From contig NZ_CP004350.1 in NCBI RefSeq assembly GCF_000550785.1, forward strand, positions 786,009 through 850,008: 64,000 nt of DNA. The letters run 5' to 3'. Origin of the DNA: Corynebacterium casei LMG S-19264. Lineage in GTDB: Bacteria > Actinomycetota > Actinomycetes > Mycobacteriales > Mycobacteriaceae. Under the pieces are notes generated by a model that ran no database searches, was not told the origin of the DNA, and saw only the letters and a list, made by a program, of their open reading frames with translations. Both the position numbers and the translations under genes were made by a program. Shown here piece by piece: positions 25,213 to 34,360 of the stretch (its first letter is position 1; each line of letters begins with the position of its first letter).

Positions 25213-26660
25213 AGTGTCCCGTAGCGTGGTGTATCTGTAACTACCGGTGAGGGCCTGATGAATGCATGAGGCGACCACCGTAGTACCTTTCGATTCCATA
25301 ACCACACTTCCTCGAAAGGGATAACCACGATGGCCGCTGCCCCTTATTCTATAGACCCGACTACCTACTTAGACGAATTGCTTGCCCAAGCATCGCCTGA
25401 TCTGATGCGCGAGATGCTTCAAGGTTTCATTAACCAAATCCTGTCGACTCAAGCTGACCAGGTCTGCGGCGCTGAATACGCCACCTCCTCTGAGTCTCGT
25501 ACTAACGTCCGCAATGGCTACCGCCACCGTGACCTGGATACTCGTGTGGGCACCATTGATGTCGCCGTGCCCAAACTGCGCACCGGCTCGTTCTTCCCAG
25601 ATTGGCTACTTCAACGACGCACCCGGGCAGAACGCGCACTAACGACCGTGATCGCCACCTGCTACCTGAAAGGCGTATCGACTCGCAGGATGAACGATCT
25701 CGTCGCCAGTTTGGGAATCAATAACCTGTCGAAGTCACAGGTATCCGAGATGGCGAAAGACCTTGACGGCATGGTCGAAGATTTCCGCACTCGCCCGCTA
25801 GATACCGGACCCTACCTCTATGTTTCCTGTGACGCGTTGACCATGAAAGTCCGTGAAGGCGGGCGGGTGGTCAAAACCTCCGTACTACTAGCCACCGGTG
25901 TTAACGCCGAAGGCTACAGGGAACTACTTGGCATGCAGGTCGCTACCTCTGAATCAGTGGCCTCGTGGACCGGGTTCTTTAGAGATCTCAAAGCCCGCGG
26001 ACTTAACGAGGTCTACCTCGTGACCAGTGACGCCCATTTGGGCATCCAGCATGCCATTGGTGAAGTACTACCGAATGCGTCCTGGCAACGGTGTCGTACG
26101 CATTTTGCCAAGAACCTCTCGTCGATGGTGCCGAAGACGCAATGGCCGACGCTATCGGCAATGTTTCATACCATCTTTCAACAACCCGATGCGCAGGCAG
26201 TATGGAATCAAGCCCGGGAGGTCGTGGCTTTTTGCGAGGAAAAGTTCCCGCACGTTGCTCACTACCTGGAAGAAGCCCTCGAGGAACTCCTAGCGTTTAC
26301 TCATGCTCCGAAATCAGTGTGGACCAAAATCTGGTCGAATAACCCGACCGAGAGACATAATCGGGAGATCCGTCGGCGTACGGATGTCGTAGGTATTTTC
26401 CCTAACCGTGACGCGGTTATCCGTCTCGTCGGTGCGGTACTGGCTGAACAGCATGATGACTGGATTCAGCAAAATCGCTACATGTCACTGACCAGCCTGG
26501 AACACACCAAGGCGATGATCAACGCCAACGTCATCGACGCCGACAACACTCAGGAGGTTGCATGAACCGGCAACAGCACCGGCAACGAGCCGGCCCCTGA
26601 AGACCAATTTCACTGCTTGTTTTATCGAAAGGCAGAAACACCACTCAACCGGACTTGACC
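25213..26660 (+). mobile_element. second IS256-family element
   Basis: GTCCCGTAGCGTGGTGTATCTG near 25216-25238 mirrors the complement of the right side, GTCCGGTTGAGTGGTGTTTC, near 26633-26654. The transposase gene lies between. End positions are good to about five bases and no target duplication is apparent. The right end supplies the last dozen codons of the AbiEii reading frame, so the insertion altered that gene's 3' end. Confidence 0.65.
25330..26565 (+). CDS. IS256-family transposase
   Basis: The 411-residue mutator-type transposase is complete: NVRNGYRHRDLDTRVGTIDV, VPKLRTGSFFPDWLL, YLYVSCDALTMKVREGG (first aspartate), YLVTSDAHLGIQHAI (second aspartate), WQRCRTHFAKNL, and SNNPTERHNREIRRRT with the glutamate. 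AAAGGG lies just before the ATG. It differs strongly from the IS256 transposase at 16.9-18.3 kb, so the two elements are independent arrivals. Confidence 0.9.
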   Translation: MAAAPYSIDPTTYLDELLAQASPDLMREMLQGFINQILSTQADQVCGAEYATSSESRTNVRNGYRHRDLDTRVGTIDVAVPKLRTGSFFPDWLLQRRTRAERALTTVIATCYLKGVSTRRMNDLVASLGINNLSKSQVSEMAKDLDGMVEDFRTRPLDTGPYLYVSCDALTMKVREGGRVVKTSVLLATGVNAEGYRELLGMQVATSESVASWTGFFRDLKARGLNEVYLVTSDAHLGIQHAIGEVLPNASWQRCRTHFAKNLSSMVPKTQWPTLSAMFHTIFQQPDAQAVWNQAREVVAFCEEKFPHVAHYLEEALEELLAFTHAPKSVWTKIWSNNPTERHNREIRRRTDVVGIFPNRDAVIRLVGAVLAEQHDDWIQQNRYMSLTSLEHTKAMINANVIDADNTQEVA

Positions 26661-27566
26661 ATCGGGGTTCCAAGTCCCTGAAATGCCTTTACCTGAAAGT
26701 AGGTCGTTAAGGCATTTTCCCACGGTCTCTAACGCCACCTCTAGTTTTTGGTAGATGGCAGGAAAGTCTGCAGCGGAACGTGCCTGTTTGGAGTAGCCTT
26801 TCTCCCATTTGGGCCCTGGGACTTCAAGACTCTTGGGGAGGACGACAGTTGGCCGGTTTTCGTTTTCTCGAGAAACTAGCTTCGACAGCTTTTTCGCATC
26901 CAGGGGTTGGGAAGTGGTAATGCGGACGAGATCAATAAGGTCATGAAATCTGGTAGAGGCTTCAGTCCCTCGATGAAGTTCGTAGCAAGCGCACAGCTTA
27001 TCGGCCATTACGTTTTCTACTGCAACCATCGAAACAATAGTCCCTGGAGGCAGGCTCTCATGTTCAATAACTGGTGCAATAGGCACCTGATCAACCGGAC
27101 AATCTAGATGTTGTTGAGTGGATAGATCCAAACTGAAATCAACAATTTTGTAACCCCCGATGTTCATGGCCACCTTGATAGAATCTCTAGTGAGATCTTG
27201 GGGGTCTTGATTATCACGCGCAGGCTCTTTCAGTACAAAACTAAAGTCAGGATCAGTCGGGCCCGGGGTGTTGACGAAGTGGCTGAGTTCCTTTAAAGCT
27301 TCTGACGGTTGAAGATGATCATTCCGAGCAAGATCAATATCCTTACTACGGCGACCAGAACCAATACGCAGCAATAAACTTGTTCCGCCTTTGAGTACCC
27401 AGGGGCATTCGGCGTGAGAAAACAGCCTGGTGAGAAACATATCGAAAGCAAACTGATGCTGAACATTAAGGGCTGCTACTTTCTGATTCTGCGCCTCTTT
27501 GCGAAGTTTATTTAGAAGCTGGGTGCGCTTACGGGCAGTTTCTAGCGCTCTTTGTGAGTTATTCAT
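26622..27566 (-). CDS. abiEii: AbiEii-type nucleotidyltransferase toxin, 3' end altered by IS
   Basis: The 314-residue protein contains the AbiEii nucleotidyltransferase signature: LKGGTSLLLRIGSGRRSKDI at residues 58-77 with GGTS and the DxD pair at about 76/78, then VAVENVMADKLCA and DLIDLVRI further on. Known AbiEii toxins block tRNA or other targets by nucleotidyl transfer and are restrained by AbiEi. The start overlaps the antitoxin stop and has AAAGGG upstream. The last twelve residues (GQVRLSGVSAFR) are encoded by the end of the neighbouring IS256, so the native C-terminus is lost or replaced. Activity may or may not remain. Confidence 0.8.
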   Translation of the reverse strand: MNNSQRALETARKRTQLLNKLRKEAQNQKVAALNVQHQFAFDMFLTRLFSHAECPWVLKGGTSLLLRIGSGRRSKDIDLARNDHLQPSEALKELSHFVNTPGPTDPDFSFVLKEPARDNQDPQDLTRDSIKVAMNIGGYKIVDFSLDLSTQQHLDCPVDQVPIAPVIEHESLPPGTIVSMVAVENVMADKLCACYELHRGTEASTRFHDLIDLVRITTSQPLDAKKLSKLVSRENENRPTVVLPKSLEVPGPKWEKGYSKQARSAADFPAIYQKLEVALETVGKCLNDLLSGKGISGTWNPDGQVRLSGVSAFR

Positions 27567-28605
27567 CGTCGCCCTTTGCGTCATTGTGGTTTGCAGCCGT
27601 TTCCCCCTTATTATCTGCAATGTCTCCCCATATTAAATCCCAGTTTATCTTCGGAGAGATAGTTTGCATTATCTCAGACAGTTGGGAAGTGGTATCTAGC
27701 GCAGGTATTGCAAAAGACGGAAAGGAACCTGATATTTCTGCCAGCAGTTCTGCGTTTTTCTGCATAGCGGATTTCCATGGAGGATCTGGGAAGGATCCAA
27801 TAATTGGCCTGGCCATATTCATGTACGAATCGGCTAAGGAGCTTTTGAGTATGGAAGCGTGAAGTTCTCTATTTAATGCCGCCATAGGATTCTCAAACAC
27901 GCCATTGCTAGGGTTTCCCAAGGCTTGGACTAGAGCTGAGAACTGGGATGCTTCAGTGCTGCTTGCATCTGCCGGGAACCGACGTATGGATTCTGCGATA
28001 AGTTCCTCACCACTACTGTGGCCGTAGTTATGGGAATGAGAGAATAGAGCCTGTGCTAAATCGGAAATTTTGACACGATGATCGTGGATCGCGTCGGCAA
28101 TTGCATGATGGAGTTGATCTCCATCTAAGTGATCTTTTGCGAGATCAGTTATGGTCCGTATCGGGGATGTTACTGGGATTCCCTCGATAACGGTGATGTC
28201 GGACGTGGGGATGCTTGCCATACGATGCCGAATGTCGGCAGCAGAGGTTTGTTTGCGTAAAGAAGATGTGAACGTGTGTACAGCCGGTGTGATATCCCCT
28301 AAATTTAATACACTGGCTGCCGAAACATGAGAAACCACAATCGGAGACTCGTCTTTTAGTCTATCTTCCCCCAGAATCCGCGGTGATGTTGATAGCCATG
28401 CAGCCCTAATCTCTGTCAGTGAATCTTCTGCAACTCCGGCAAGGATATAAACGCCGCGTCGCACCCGTCGAATAACGTCTCTTTGGAACAGTCTGGTCAT
28501 CGTCGTGGTATCTACGCCAGAATCAGCAGCCTGTGCAGAGGTGACGAGGCCATGCTGTAAGTATCCAAAAGCATCGAGAATTGGTTGAGCATCAGAAGCA
28601 CGCAT
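27559..28605 (-). CDS. abiEi: AbiEi-type antitoxin and autorepressor
   Basis: The 348-residue protein has the AbiEi opening: a winged-helix domain (GLVTSAQAADSGVDTTTMTR, with FQRDVIRRVRRGVYIL) followed by the type-IV antitoxin domain with PIVVSHVSAASVLNLGDI and VTSPIRTITDLAKDHLDGDQ. AbiEi proteins repress their own operon by binding inverted repeats. Two large palindromes lie just upstream. It is longer than many AbiEi proteins, with an extra acidic C-terminal stretch. The gene overlaps the toxin gene by 8 bases, typical of this type IV pair. Confidence 0.8.
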   Translation of the reverse strand: MRASDAQPILDAFGYLQHGLVTSAQAADSGVDTTTMTRLFQRDVIRRVRRGVYILAGVAEDSLTEIRAAWLSTSPRILGEDRLKDESPIVVSHVSAASVLNLGDITPAVHTFTSSLRKQTSAADIRHRMASIPTSDITVIEGIPVTSPIRTITDLAKDHLDGDQLHHAIADAIHDHRVKISDLAQALFSHSHNYGHSSGEELIAESIRRFPADASSTEASQFSALVQALGNPSNGVFENPMAALNRELHASILKSSLADSYMNMARPIIGSFPDPPWKSAMQKNAELLAEISGSFPSFAIPALDTTSQLSEIMQTISPKINWDLIWGDIADNKGETAANHNDAKGDDE

Positions 28606-28637
28606 GTAGTAAAACTATCAGAGATGCCGATGGAATT

Positions 28638-28672
28638 CTATGTTTACTACATCCAGAATGTAGCAAACATAG
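28638..28672. promoter_or_regulatory. AbiEi operator, distal-arm imperfect palindrome
   Basis: CTATGTTTACTACAT, a five-base spacer, then ATGTAGCAAACATAG: 15-base arms with one mismatch. It lies 33 bases upstream of the abiEi start. A half site (ATGTAGTAAA) also overlaps the abiEi start codon at 28603-28614. Confidence 0.75.
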
Positions 28673-28692
28673 CTTCTCCTAGCGATCTGATC

Positions 28693-28727
28693 CTATGTTT
28701 ACTACATTCTGGATGTAGTAAACATAG
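28693..28727. promoter_or_regulatory. AbiEi operator, perfect palindrome
   Basis: CTATGTTTACTACAT, spacer TCTGG, then ATGTAGTAAACATAG: perfect 15-base arms. Its centre is 55 bases from the centre of the first palindrome, close to five helical turns, which would put two repressor assemblies on the same face of the DNA. Confidence 0.75.
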
Positions 28728-28791
28728 TTTCTTTCGTCTCCCGGGTTTGTGTTGGAACCGTCTCAAGGACGAGATCTGCCGCCCGCTTCCC

Positions 28792-29029
28792 CTAGCTATC
28801 TAGCTGAAGTGTGGAAGGGTCTGGCACTTTCTCGTATTCTGAACGAAACCGCGGCTGCTTTTCGACATAATCCCTGATGGAAGAATCAGAGGCTCCGAGT
28901 GCGCTGGCTAACCAAATTTGCACGATTAAACTTGTTCGATCGTTAGTCTTAGCGATTTCTGCTGTTGGAGGAATTGTGCGGCTTAAATGTTTCATTGCTT
29001 GGTATGCTTTATTCGCATCTGAAACCCAC
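28792..29029 (-). pseudogene. C-terminal fragment of an unknown gene, cut by an IS end
   Basis: About 78 residues remain, starting WVSDANKAYQAMKHLSRTIP and ending in PDPSTLQLDS. The upstream part is replaced at 29030 by an IS3-type terminal sequence. The composition looks like real protein with a predicted helical region, but I do not recognise the family. Confidence 0.4.
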
Positions 29030-29050
29030 TGGGGTGGTCTGGATTTTAGG
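29030..29050. repeat. solo IS3/IS407-type terminal sequence
   Basis: TGGGGTGGTCTGGATTTTAG plus one G is identical to the left end of the IS3 element at 4894-4914, but the bases after it differ and no transposase is present. It marks a lost or deleted related element. Confidence 0.6.
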
Positions 29051-29132
29051 CACAAACTGGAACAAGTCGTGGTTTTGCAGTGCCCGTGTCATTTAAGTCT
29101 ATGCTACGACCACGAGGCGCTTCTTGTTAATC

Positions 29133-29303
29133 CTAGGTGGTGGCGACGGGTGTGCCCGTGATGAACTGTCGGTTGAACACCTTGAGAGCTTCGCGAGATG
29201 GCTCACCAGAAAAAGTTTTATTGATGGTCTTCACATCACGGTTTTTAAACGCGTATGCCAGAGAATTTAGACCGAGATCTGAGAGCAAAGAGCGCTCTTT
29301 TCA
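29133..29303 (-). pseudogene. C-terminal fragment of an unidentified gene
   Basis: On the minus strand a frame reads RSLLSDLGLNSLAYAFKNRD, then on to FNRQFITGTPVATT and a TAG at 29133-29135. No start codon other than a TTG is present and the frame is closed upstream by TGA. The sequence has a protein-like look but I recognise no family. Bases 29051-29132 between the two remnants show nothing. Confidence 0.3.
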
Positions 29304-29344
29304 GGTAATGCGGCCTATAGAATCGTCGCCAGTGGATGTGGTGA

Positions 29345-29385
29345 ATGGTCAAGTTCATTTGAGTGGTGTTTCTCCCTTTAGGAAC
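29345..29385. repeat. solo IS256-type terminal sequence
   Basis: GGTCAAGTTCATTTGAGTGG and the following TGTTTCTCCCTTTAGG match the right end of the IS256 element at 26620-26660 (GGTCAAGTCCGGTTGAGTGG, TGTTTCTGCCTTTCG). No transposase follows, so this is the scar of a removed copy. Confidence 0.55.
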
Positions 29386-29477
29386 TCACAACGAACATCA
29401 TTTCTTATGGACAAGACATCCAAGCTAAAAGGGTGACTACTATTCGGGGCAATCACACTTAAGAAATCTAAAATCTC

Positions 29478-32400
29478 TTATGCAACAGTACGGCCGTCAA
29501 CAAAGACCTTCTTGGGCATAGGCCTATGCAAAGCCCATTCAAATTGGATGGGCTTTTCGCCTCTGTGGGAGACATAGTCAATCTTGCCCAGGAAAGCATA
29601 GGCAGCTGCTGTACCCACCTCATTGTCACTGTGGAACCGCGAATGCTATTTCCGCGCTCTTTGTGGTGGATGTAGCGCTGACCTGACGGACTTGCCAGCG
29701 TGGTGCGGTTTTGAGATTCCCAATGTAAAAGCTCCGGCGAGATCGGATAGTCGCGGTAGTCGGTGGCAGCGCTTGTGCCTGCTCGCTTTTTAAAAGTCAC
29801 GAGGAAAAGGTCAGTGCGCAGCTTTTCGATGTATCGTACGCCCTCGCGCGGCAATGAAATCATGTCTTTCAAAGGTTTATCTTCTAAAGCACCGATGAGC
29901 TCCGCCAAGGAGTAATCCGCATGAGACTGCAAGATACTTACCCCAGAAGCCTGCGGAACAACGCGGGAAGCACTAATGCCGTATTCCATAATCTGGCGTA
30001 GTTCTTCGCGCACGGCAGGGAAGCGGCGCAGGAGATTCACGGCTTCGGCGAAGCCTGCCGGAAGAAGATTTTGCGGTTGGTTCGCCCAGAAAGACAGCAC
30101 GAGCATTCGTGCATAGGAGCGCAGTTCTTCATCGAATGAAACAGGGTCAGGTCCTACCGGATCTAATACACGCAAGTAGTTCTCTGCCCGCGCGCGGTCG
30201 TTGATGTGCAGCATGGTGCGCAGCCTTTTTAGCAGAAACTCTTCCGTAGTGCGGTCTTGTTCTGGAACTGGAACAAACGCTTCGGGGGCATCGATATTTT
30301 CTGTCTCGCGCACCAGCCGTGTCCAGGAATATTGATTGGAGCTGCGGGTTTTATATAGGTCTGAAATTGGGATACCGGACTCGGCGAGAAACTCTGAGAG
30401 ATCCGTGGTGTTAATATCCGCTGCCAGTGCTTTGATTTTCTTCAAAGAACTGCTGGCGGCATTGCGGATATTTTTCAATACCTGTTCCTGGGTTACGCGG
30501 TCCAAGCTGATGTTGGACCCAGCAGGCATGGAGCGAAAGCCTGCTTCGATTTCCTGGATGAGGTGAGTGCCACGCTTTTTGGTGAGTGCTTGGTAGCGCT
30601 CGGTGAAATCGAATTGGTTATTTTGCTGGCCGATGAAATCTAAAACCACGCAGGCATCTTTGCCGTGGGAAAGCCTCAACCCACGGCCGAGCTGTTGGAC
30701 AAATAGTACCGGCGATTGCGAAGGACGCAGCAGCAACAAGGTGTTGAGCTCAGGGATATCCACGCCTTCGTTGAAAAGATCGACGGAGAGGATCGCCTTG
30801 ATGACCCCGCTGCGCAAATCCGCGATGGCCTGTTGGCGCTGCGGTAGGGAAGTACCGCCGTGGACAGCGCGAGCAGGTAGCCCAAAAGTATTAAATTGTG
30901 CGGCCATGTATTCGGCATGCGCGATGGAAACACAAAAGCCCAAGGCTTTGAGCTGCGAGATATCTAAAACGCGCTTTTGAATCTCGTTGATAATAAATTT
31001 GGTGCGTTTCTCACCGGCGTGCACATAAAGGTCACTTAGCTCCGCGGTATCGTATGCCTTCTGCGTACGATTCCACGTTAGACCGCTAAGGTCCGTGCCA
31101 TCGGCGATTCCGTAGTAGTGCATCGGCGTAAGTAACTGCAGGTGCAAAGCATCCCACAGGCGCAGCTCGTGGGCTACGCGGTAATCAAAGAATTTCTGCA
31201 CATTCTCGCCATCGGACCGCTCCGGGGTAGCGGTTAACCCGAGCAGTTCTACGGGCTCAAGATGATCTAATAGACGCCGGTAGGTCGCAGCTTCAGCGTG
31301 GTGGAACTCATCGATCACGACAAAATCAAAGTGCTTCGCTGGTAATCTATCCAGCACCGACTGCTTGAGCGATTGCACGCTGGCGAAGACAAAATCCCAC
31401 TCGTGCGGGCGTTGACCACCCACCAAGAGCTCGCCGAAACCAGGATCGGATAAAACTTCGCGGTACGTTCTTTGCGCCTGCTTCAAAATCCTTTCCTGGT
31501 GCGCGACAAAGAGCAGCCGCGGGCGACGTCCCAGTCCTTCGCTGAAATTACGATAATCCAGCGCCGCCACCACGGTCTTTCCTGTACCTGTGGCCGCTAC
31601 CAGTAGATTGCGGTGCCGGTCTTTGACATTGCGCTCTGCATCGAGTGCTTCGAGCATTTCCTGTTGGTATGGATAAGGCTCCACGCGCAGCCCGGATAGT
31701 TCTAAACGTTCGTTTTCGCGACCGCCGCTACGTGCTTCGACAAGGCTTTTGTCTAAACGGGAAAAATCACGGTCGGGTTTAAATTCCACGAAGTGGTTAT
31801 CGTGCCAGTAGGAATCGAAAGTCTTGATGAACTTATCGATGATTTCCGGGGTCGCAGGGCTCGAGCCACGCACATTCCATTCCCAGCCATCAATCAATGC
31901 CGAGCGAGAGAGGTTGGAACTGCCGATAAAGGCAGTATCGAAACCAGAATTGCGGCGAAATAACCAGGCTTTGGCGTGTAGCCGCGTGCTTTTGTGCTCG
32001 TAGCTAACACGAACCTTCGCGCCATAGCGTTCAACCAGTGCTTTTACCGCAGCTGCTTCGGTAGCGCCGCAGTAGGTAGATGTAATCACCCGCAGAGGAA
32101 TCCCATGGTCGCGTAAAAATTCAAGCTGGTCATTGAGTACCGAGATACCGGAATTTTTCACAAATGCGCACAGCAGATCCACCGAATCAGCGGTTTTAAT
32201 CTCCCGAGCTAACTCCCTAGACAGGTTGGTATCGCCAATGGCGTTAGTAAATAAGGCGCTGGAGTGGAAAGGAACCTCGGGCAGGGCGGGGGCTGCAGCT
32301 AACTCGGTATCGAAGATGGCATAGAGCAGCTCTTCAGAATCAATGACCTCATCGTTGCCCAAAACCTTGGTGATGGAATTGATAAGCGCTAGCCGCTCCG

Positions 32401-32626
32401 CTGGGCTACCCAGCTCAGCCAGACGCTGTTCTAAAACCCTGGAAATGCCCCGCGACACGGCAACTTGGTAGCGGTGCGCGTTAACTTCATCGTGTTCATC
32501 GATAAGCCGAATGCCGGCAGTCGGGTGCGCGCTCTTCGTGTGTGTTAGTCTCTCGCGAACCCGCGCGGTAACTGGGGTTTCATAGACTCCGAAAGGCAAG
32601 ACGGAATCATCATGGTTGCTGCTCAT
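29478..32626 (-). CDS. PLD-DEAD/DEAH helicase with DUF3427, frameshifted near the end
   Basis: The protein of about 1050 residues has a phospholipase-D-type nuclease domain first (HSSALFTNAIG, then RLHAKAWLFRRNSGFDTAFIG, SSNLSRSAL). A superfamily-2 helicase follows (VAATGTGKTVVAALDY, VVIDEFHHAEA, LLGLTATPERSDG, SVDLFNEGVDIPE, QQLGRGLR), and then a DUF3427 C-terminus. Near 29640 the frame slips. The current frame runs on with unlike residues to 29468, whereas the next frame gives FHSDNEVGTAAAYAFLGKID, YVSHRGEKPIQFEWALHRPM and a TAA at 29478, which is the natural DUF3427 end. I report the natural stop. The start overlaps the MutT-like gene by ATGA, suggesting joint repair or defence work. Confidence 0.75.
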
Positions 32627-33015
32627 AGACGATCCACCACCATGTTCACCGCGGGGATATCGGCTGGTGCCCACCGCAACGCTAGGTCTTCTTCTTTTCT
32701 CACCCACCGGGTTTCATCGTGGTCAACCAGCTGCGGAGTGCCGTCGAGGATCTCGCAGTAGTAGGTGGTTAATTCAATGGTGGCAAAGTCATACTCGTGC
32801 GTTGTGGTGGTGATTTTTTCGCCCACATGCGCGCGAAGAGATAATTCTTCGGAAATCTCCCGGGCAAGAGCTTGCTTAGCGCTCTCGCCAGCTTCGATCT
32901 TGCCGCCGGGAAATTCCCAGTACCCAGCCAAAGATGTGCCGGGGGCTTTGCGGCAGGCCAGCACCTTGCTTCCACGGCAAAAGACGGCGGCCACAACGCG
33001 AATGACTTTACTCAT
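32623..33015 (-). CDS. MutT-like NUDIX hydrolase
   Basis: The 130-residue protein carries the Nudix box GGKIEAGES...REISEEL near residues 39-60, with the short N-terminus and YWEFPGG element of MutT/NTP pyrophosphohydrolases. Such enzymes clear oxidised or unusual nucleotides (8-oxo-dGTP, CTP analogues). It is translationally coupled to the DUF3427 helicase downstream. I chose the ATG at 33015; a GTG at 33033 is also possible. Confidence 0.8.
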   Translation of the reverse strand: MSKVIRVVAAVFCRGSKVLACRKAPGTSLAGYWEFPGGKIEAGESAKQALAREISEELSLRAHVGEKITTTTHEYDFATIELTTYYCEILDGTPQLVDHDETRWVRKEEDLALRWAPADIPAVNMVVDRL

Positions 33016-33063
33016 TGCTCCATTATGGACCACCGCCTGGAGTTTGCTGTGATTGAAAGTGCT

Positions 33064-33456
33064 CTAGAAGGGCACCCCGCAGCGGAAGATGACATTGGCA
33101 AAAGGCGTGGTATCGCCGGTGCGAATGATCAGCTTGGCACCTGTAAGCGATGCTTTGAGCTCTTCATGGCTGATATAGGTCACGGCGGTATCAGCCAGCT
33201 TGCCGGTTTCTTGCACCAAAGAGACAAACTCCGCAGGGCTTTCCGATGCCACCGTAGCACCCTCCACGACTAACTCCGCCATGACCGCGCGGATGACATC
33301 GTCCATGGAAGGAAGACCAAAGGTGATGCTTAGATCGACGACTGCGACATCTTTTGGCAACGGCAAACCTGCATCGGCGAAGACTAACGCGTCCGTATGT
33401 CCCAGATGGGAGACTGCTTCATTAAGCTGCGGGTTTAAAAGGCCGCGTTTAAGCAT
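33064..33456 (-). CDS. rbsD: D-ribose pyranase
   Basis: The 130-residue protein matches RbsD in length and sequence: MLKRGLLNPQLNEAVSHLGH with the catalytic histidine at 20, then VFADAGLPLP. RbsD speeds the change between ring forms of ribose so that the kinase gets the furanose. It is the last gene of the ribose operon, overlapping rbsK by 8 bases. Confidence 0.92.
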   Translation of the reverse strand: MLKRGLLNPQLNEAVSHLGHTDALVFADAGLPLPKDVAVVDLSITFGLPSMDDVIRAVMAELVVEGATVASESPAEFVSLVQETGKLADTAVTYISHEELKASLTGAKLIIRTGDTTPFANVIFRCGVPF

Positions 33457-34360
33457 CTGTCACCTCTCCTAAAACATCCGATGGCTGGGGATACGAGGCC
33501 TGCGCACCATTTTTCAGCGTGGAGGTAGCACCCACGCGTGCGGCAAAAGATGCTGCCTGCACGAGGTCGTCGCCTTCTAACAAGCGCGCACACAGCGCAC
33601 CTGCGAAAGCATCACCCGCGCCAGTGGTGTCCACGGCTGTGACCTTCGGCGTTGGAATATCGATGAGTTCCTTATCTGCTGCTACCAGTGCACCTTGGGC
33701 GCCGAGGGTGAGAACAACGGAGTTAAAGCCGGCATCGATAAGCGCTTGTGCGAGATCCTTTGGCGCATCCGATGCAGCCTGTACTCCCAGCTGGTCCAAG
33801 ATAAGGCCTGCTTCGTGCTCATTGGCTAGCAGCGGGTCGGCTGCGAGCAAGGCATTTTTATCCACCTCAATAACAGGCGCGAGGTTGACAATAACCCGGC
33901 CTTTGGCGGCTGCGACGGCAGCGGCGAAACCATCGGCAGGGATTTCGCCCTGCAAAAGCACGAACTCGGCTTGCGCAATCGTAGCGCTGCGCTCGGCAAC
34001 GAAGTGAGAATCGACATGCGCATTCGCGCCGGGAATAACCACAATCGTGTTCTCACCATCATCCGAAACAGTAATGATGGCAAGACCCGTGGTGTCATCC
34101 ACCTCAGCCACATCGGCTAAGTCCACACCAGATTCTTTCAAGTGCTTCAACGCCGGCTCAACATACGGATCCTGGCCAACCGCGCCCACAAACTTGACGT
34201 TCGCGCCAAGATAAGCCGCAGCAACAGCCTGGTTTGCGCCCTTGCCGCCTGCGGTAATTCCGCCACCAGAGCCCAGCAAAGTCTCACCAGGGTTAGGGTG
34301 GCGTTGCACACGCGCGGTTAGGTCAGCGTTGATAGAACCGACAACAGTAAGTGTTCCCAT
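33449..34360 (-). CDS. rbsK: ribokinase
   Basis: The 303-residue PfkB-family kinase phosphorylates ribose to ribose-5-phosphate. It shows GSINADLTARVQRHPNPGET, TAGGKGANQAVAAAYLG for substrate binding and VDTTGAGDAFAGAL with the catalytic aspartate and anion hole. It starts at the base after the rbsB stop, with its ATG preceded by the rbsB tail, which implies translational coupling. Confidence 0.93.
   Translation of the reverse strand: MGTLTVVGSINADLTARVQRHPNPGETLLGSGGGITAGGKGANQAVAAAYLGANVKFVGAVGQDPYVEPALKHLKESGVDLADVAEVDDTTGLAIITVSDDGENTIVVIPGANAHVDSHFVAERSATIAQAEFVLLQGEIPADGFAAAVAAAKGRVIVNLAPVIEVDKNALLAADPLLANEHEAGLILDQLGVQAASDAPKDLAQALIDAGFNSVVLTLGAQGALVAADKELIDIPTPKVTAVDTTGAGDAFAGALCARLLEGDDLVQAASFAARVGATSTLKNGAQASYPQPSDVLGEVTDA

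Noticed and set aside
28638..28727. Two similar repeats as a short CRISPR array
   Set aside because: They are palindromes separated by one 20-base gap, lie exactly at an AbiE promoter, and no cas genes or further repeats exist.
29530..29565. Inverted repeat AAGCCCAT...ATGGGCTT as terminator
   Set aside because: It falls within the conserved DUF3427 coding sequence in the restored frame, so the symmetry is probably a coding coincidence.
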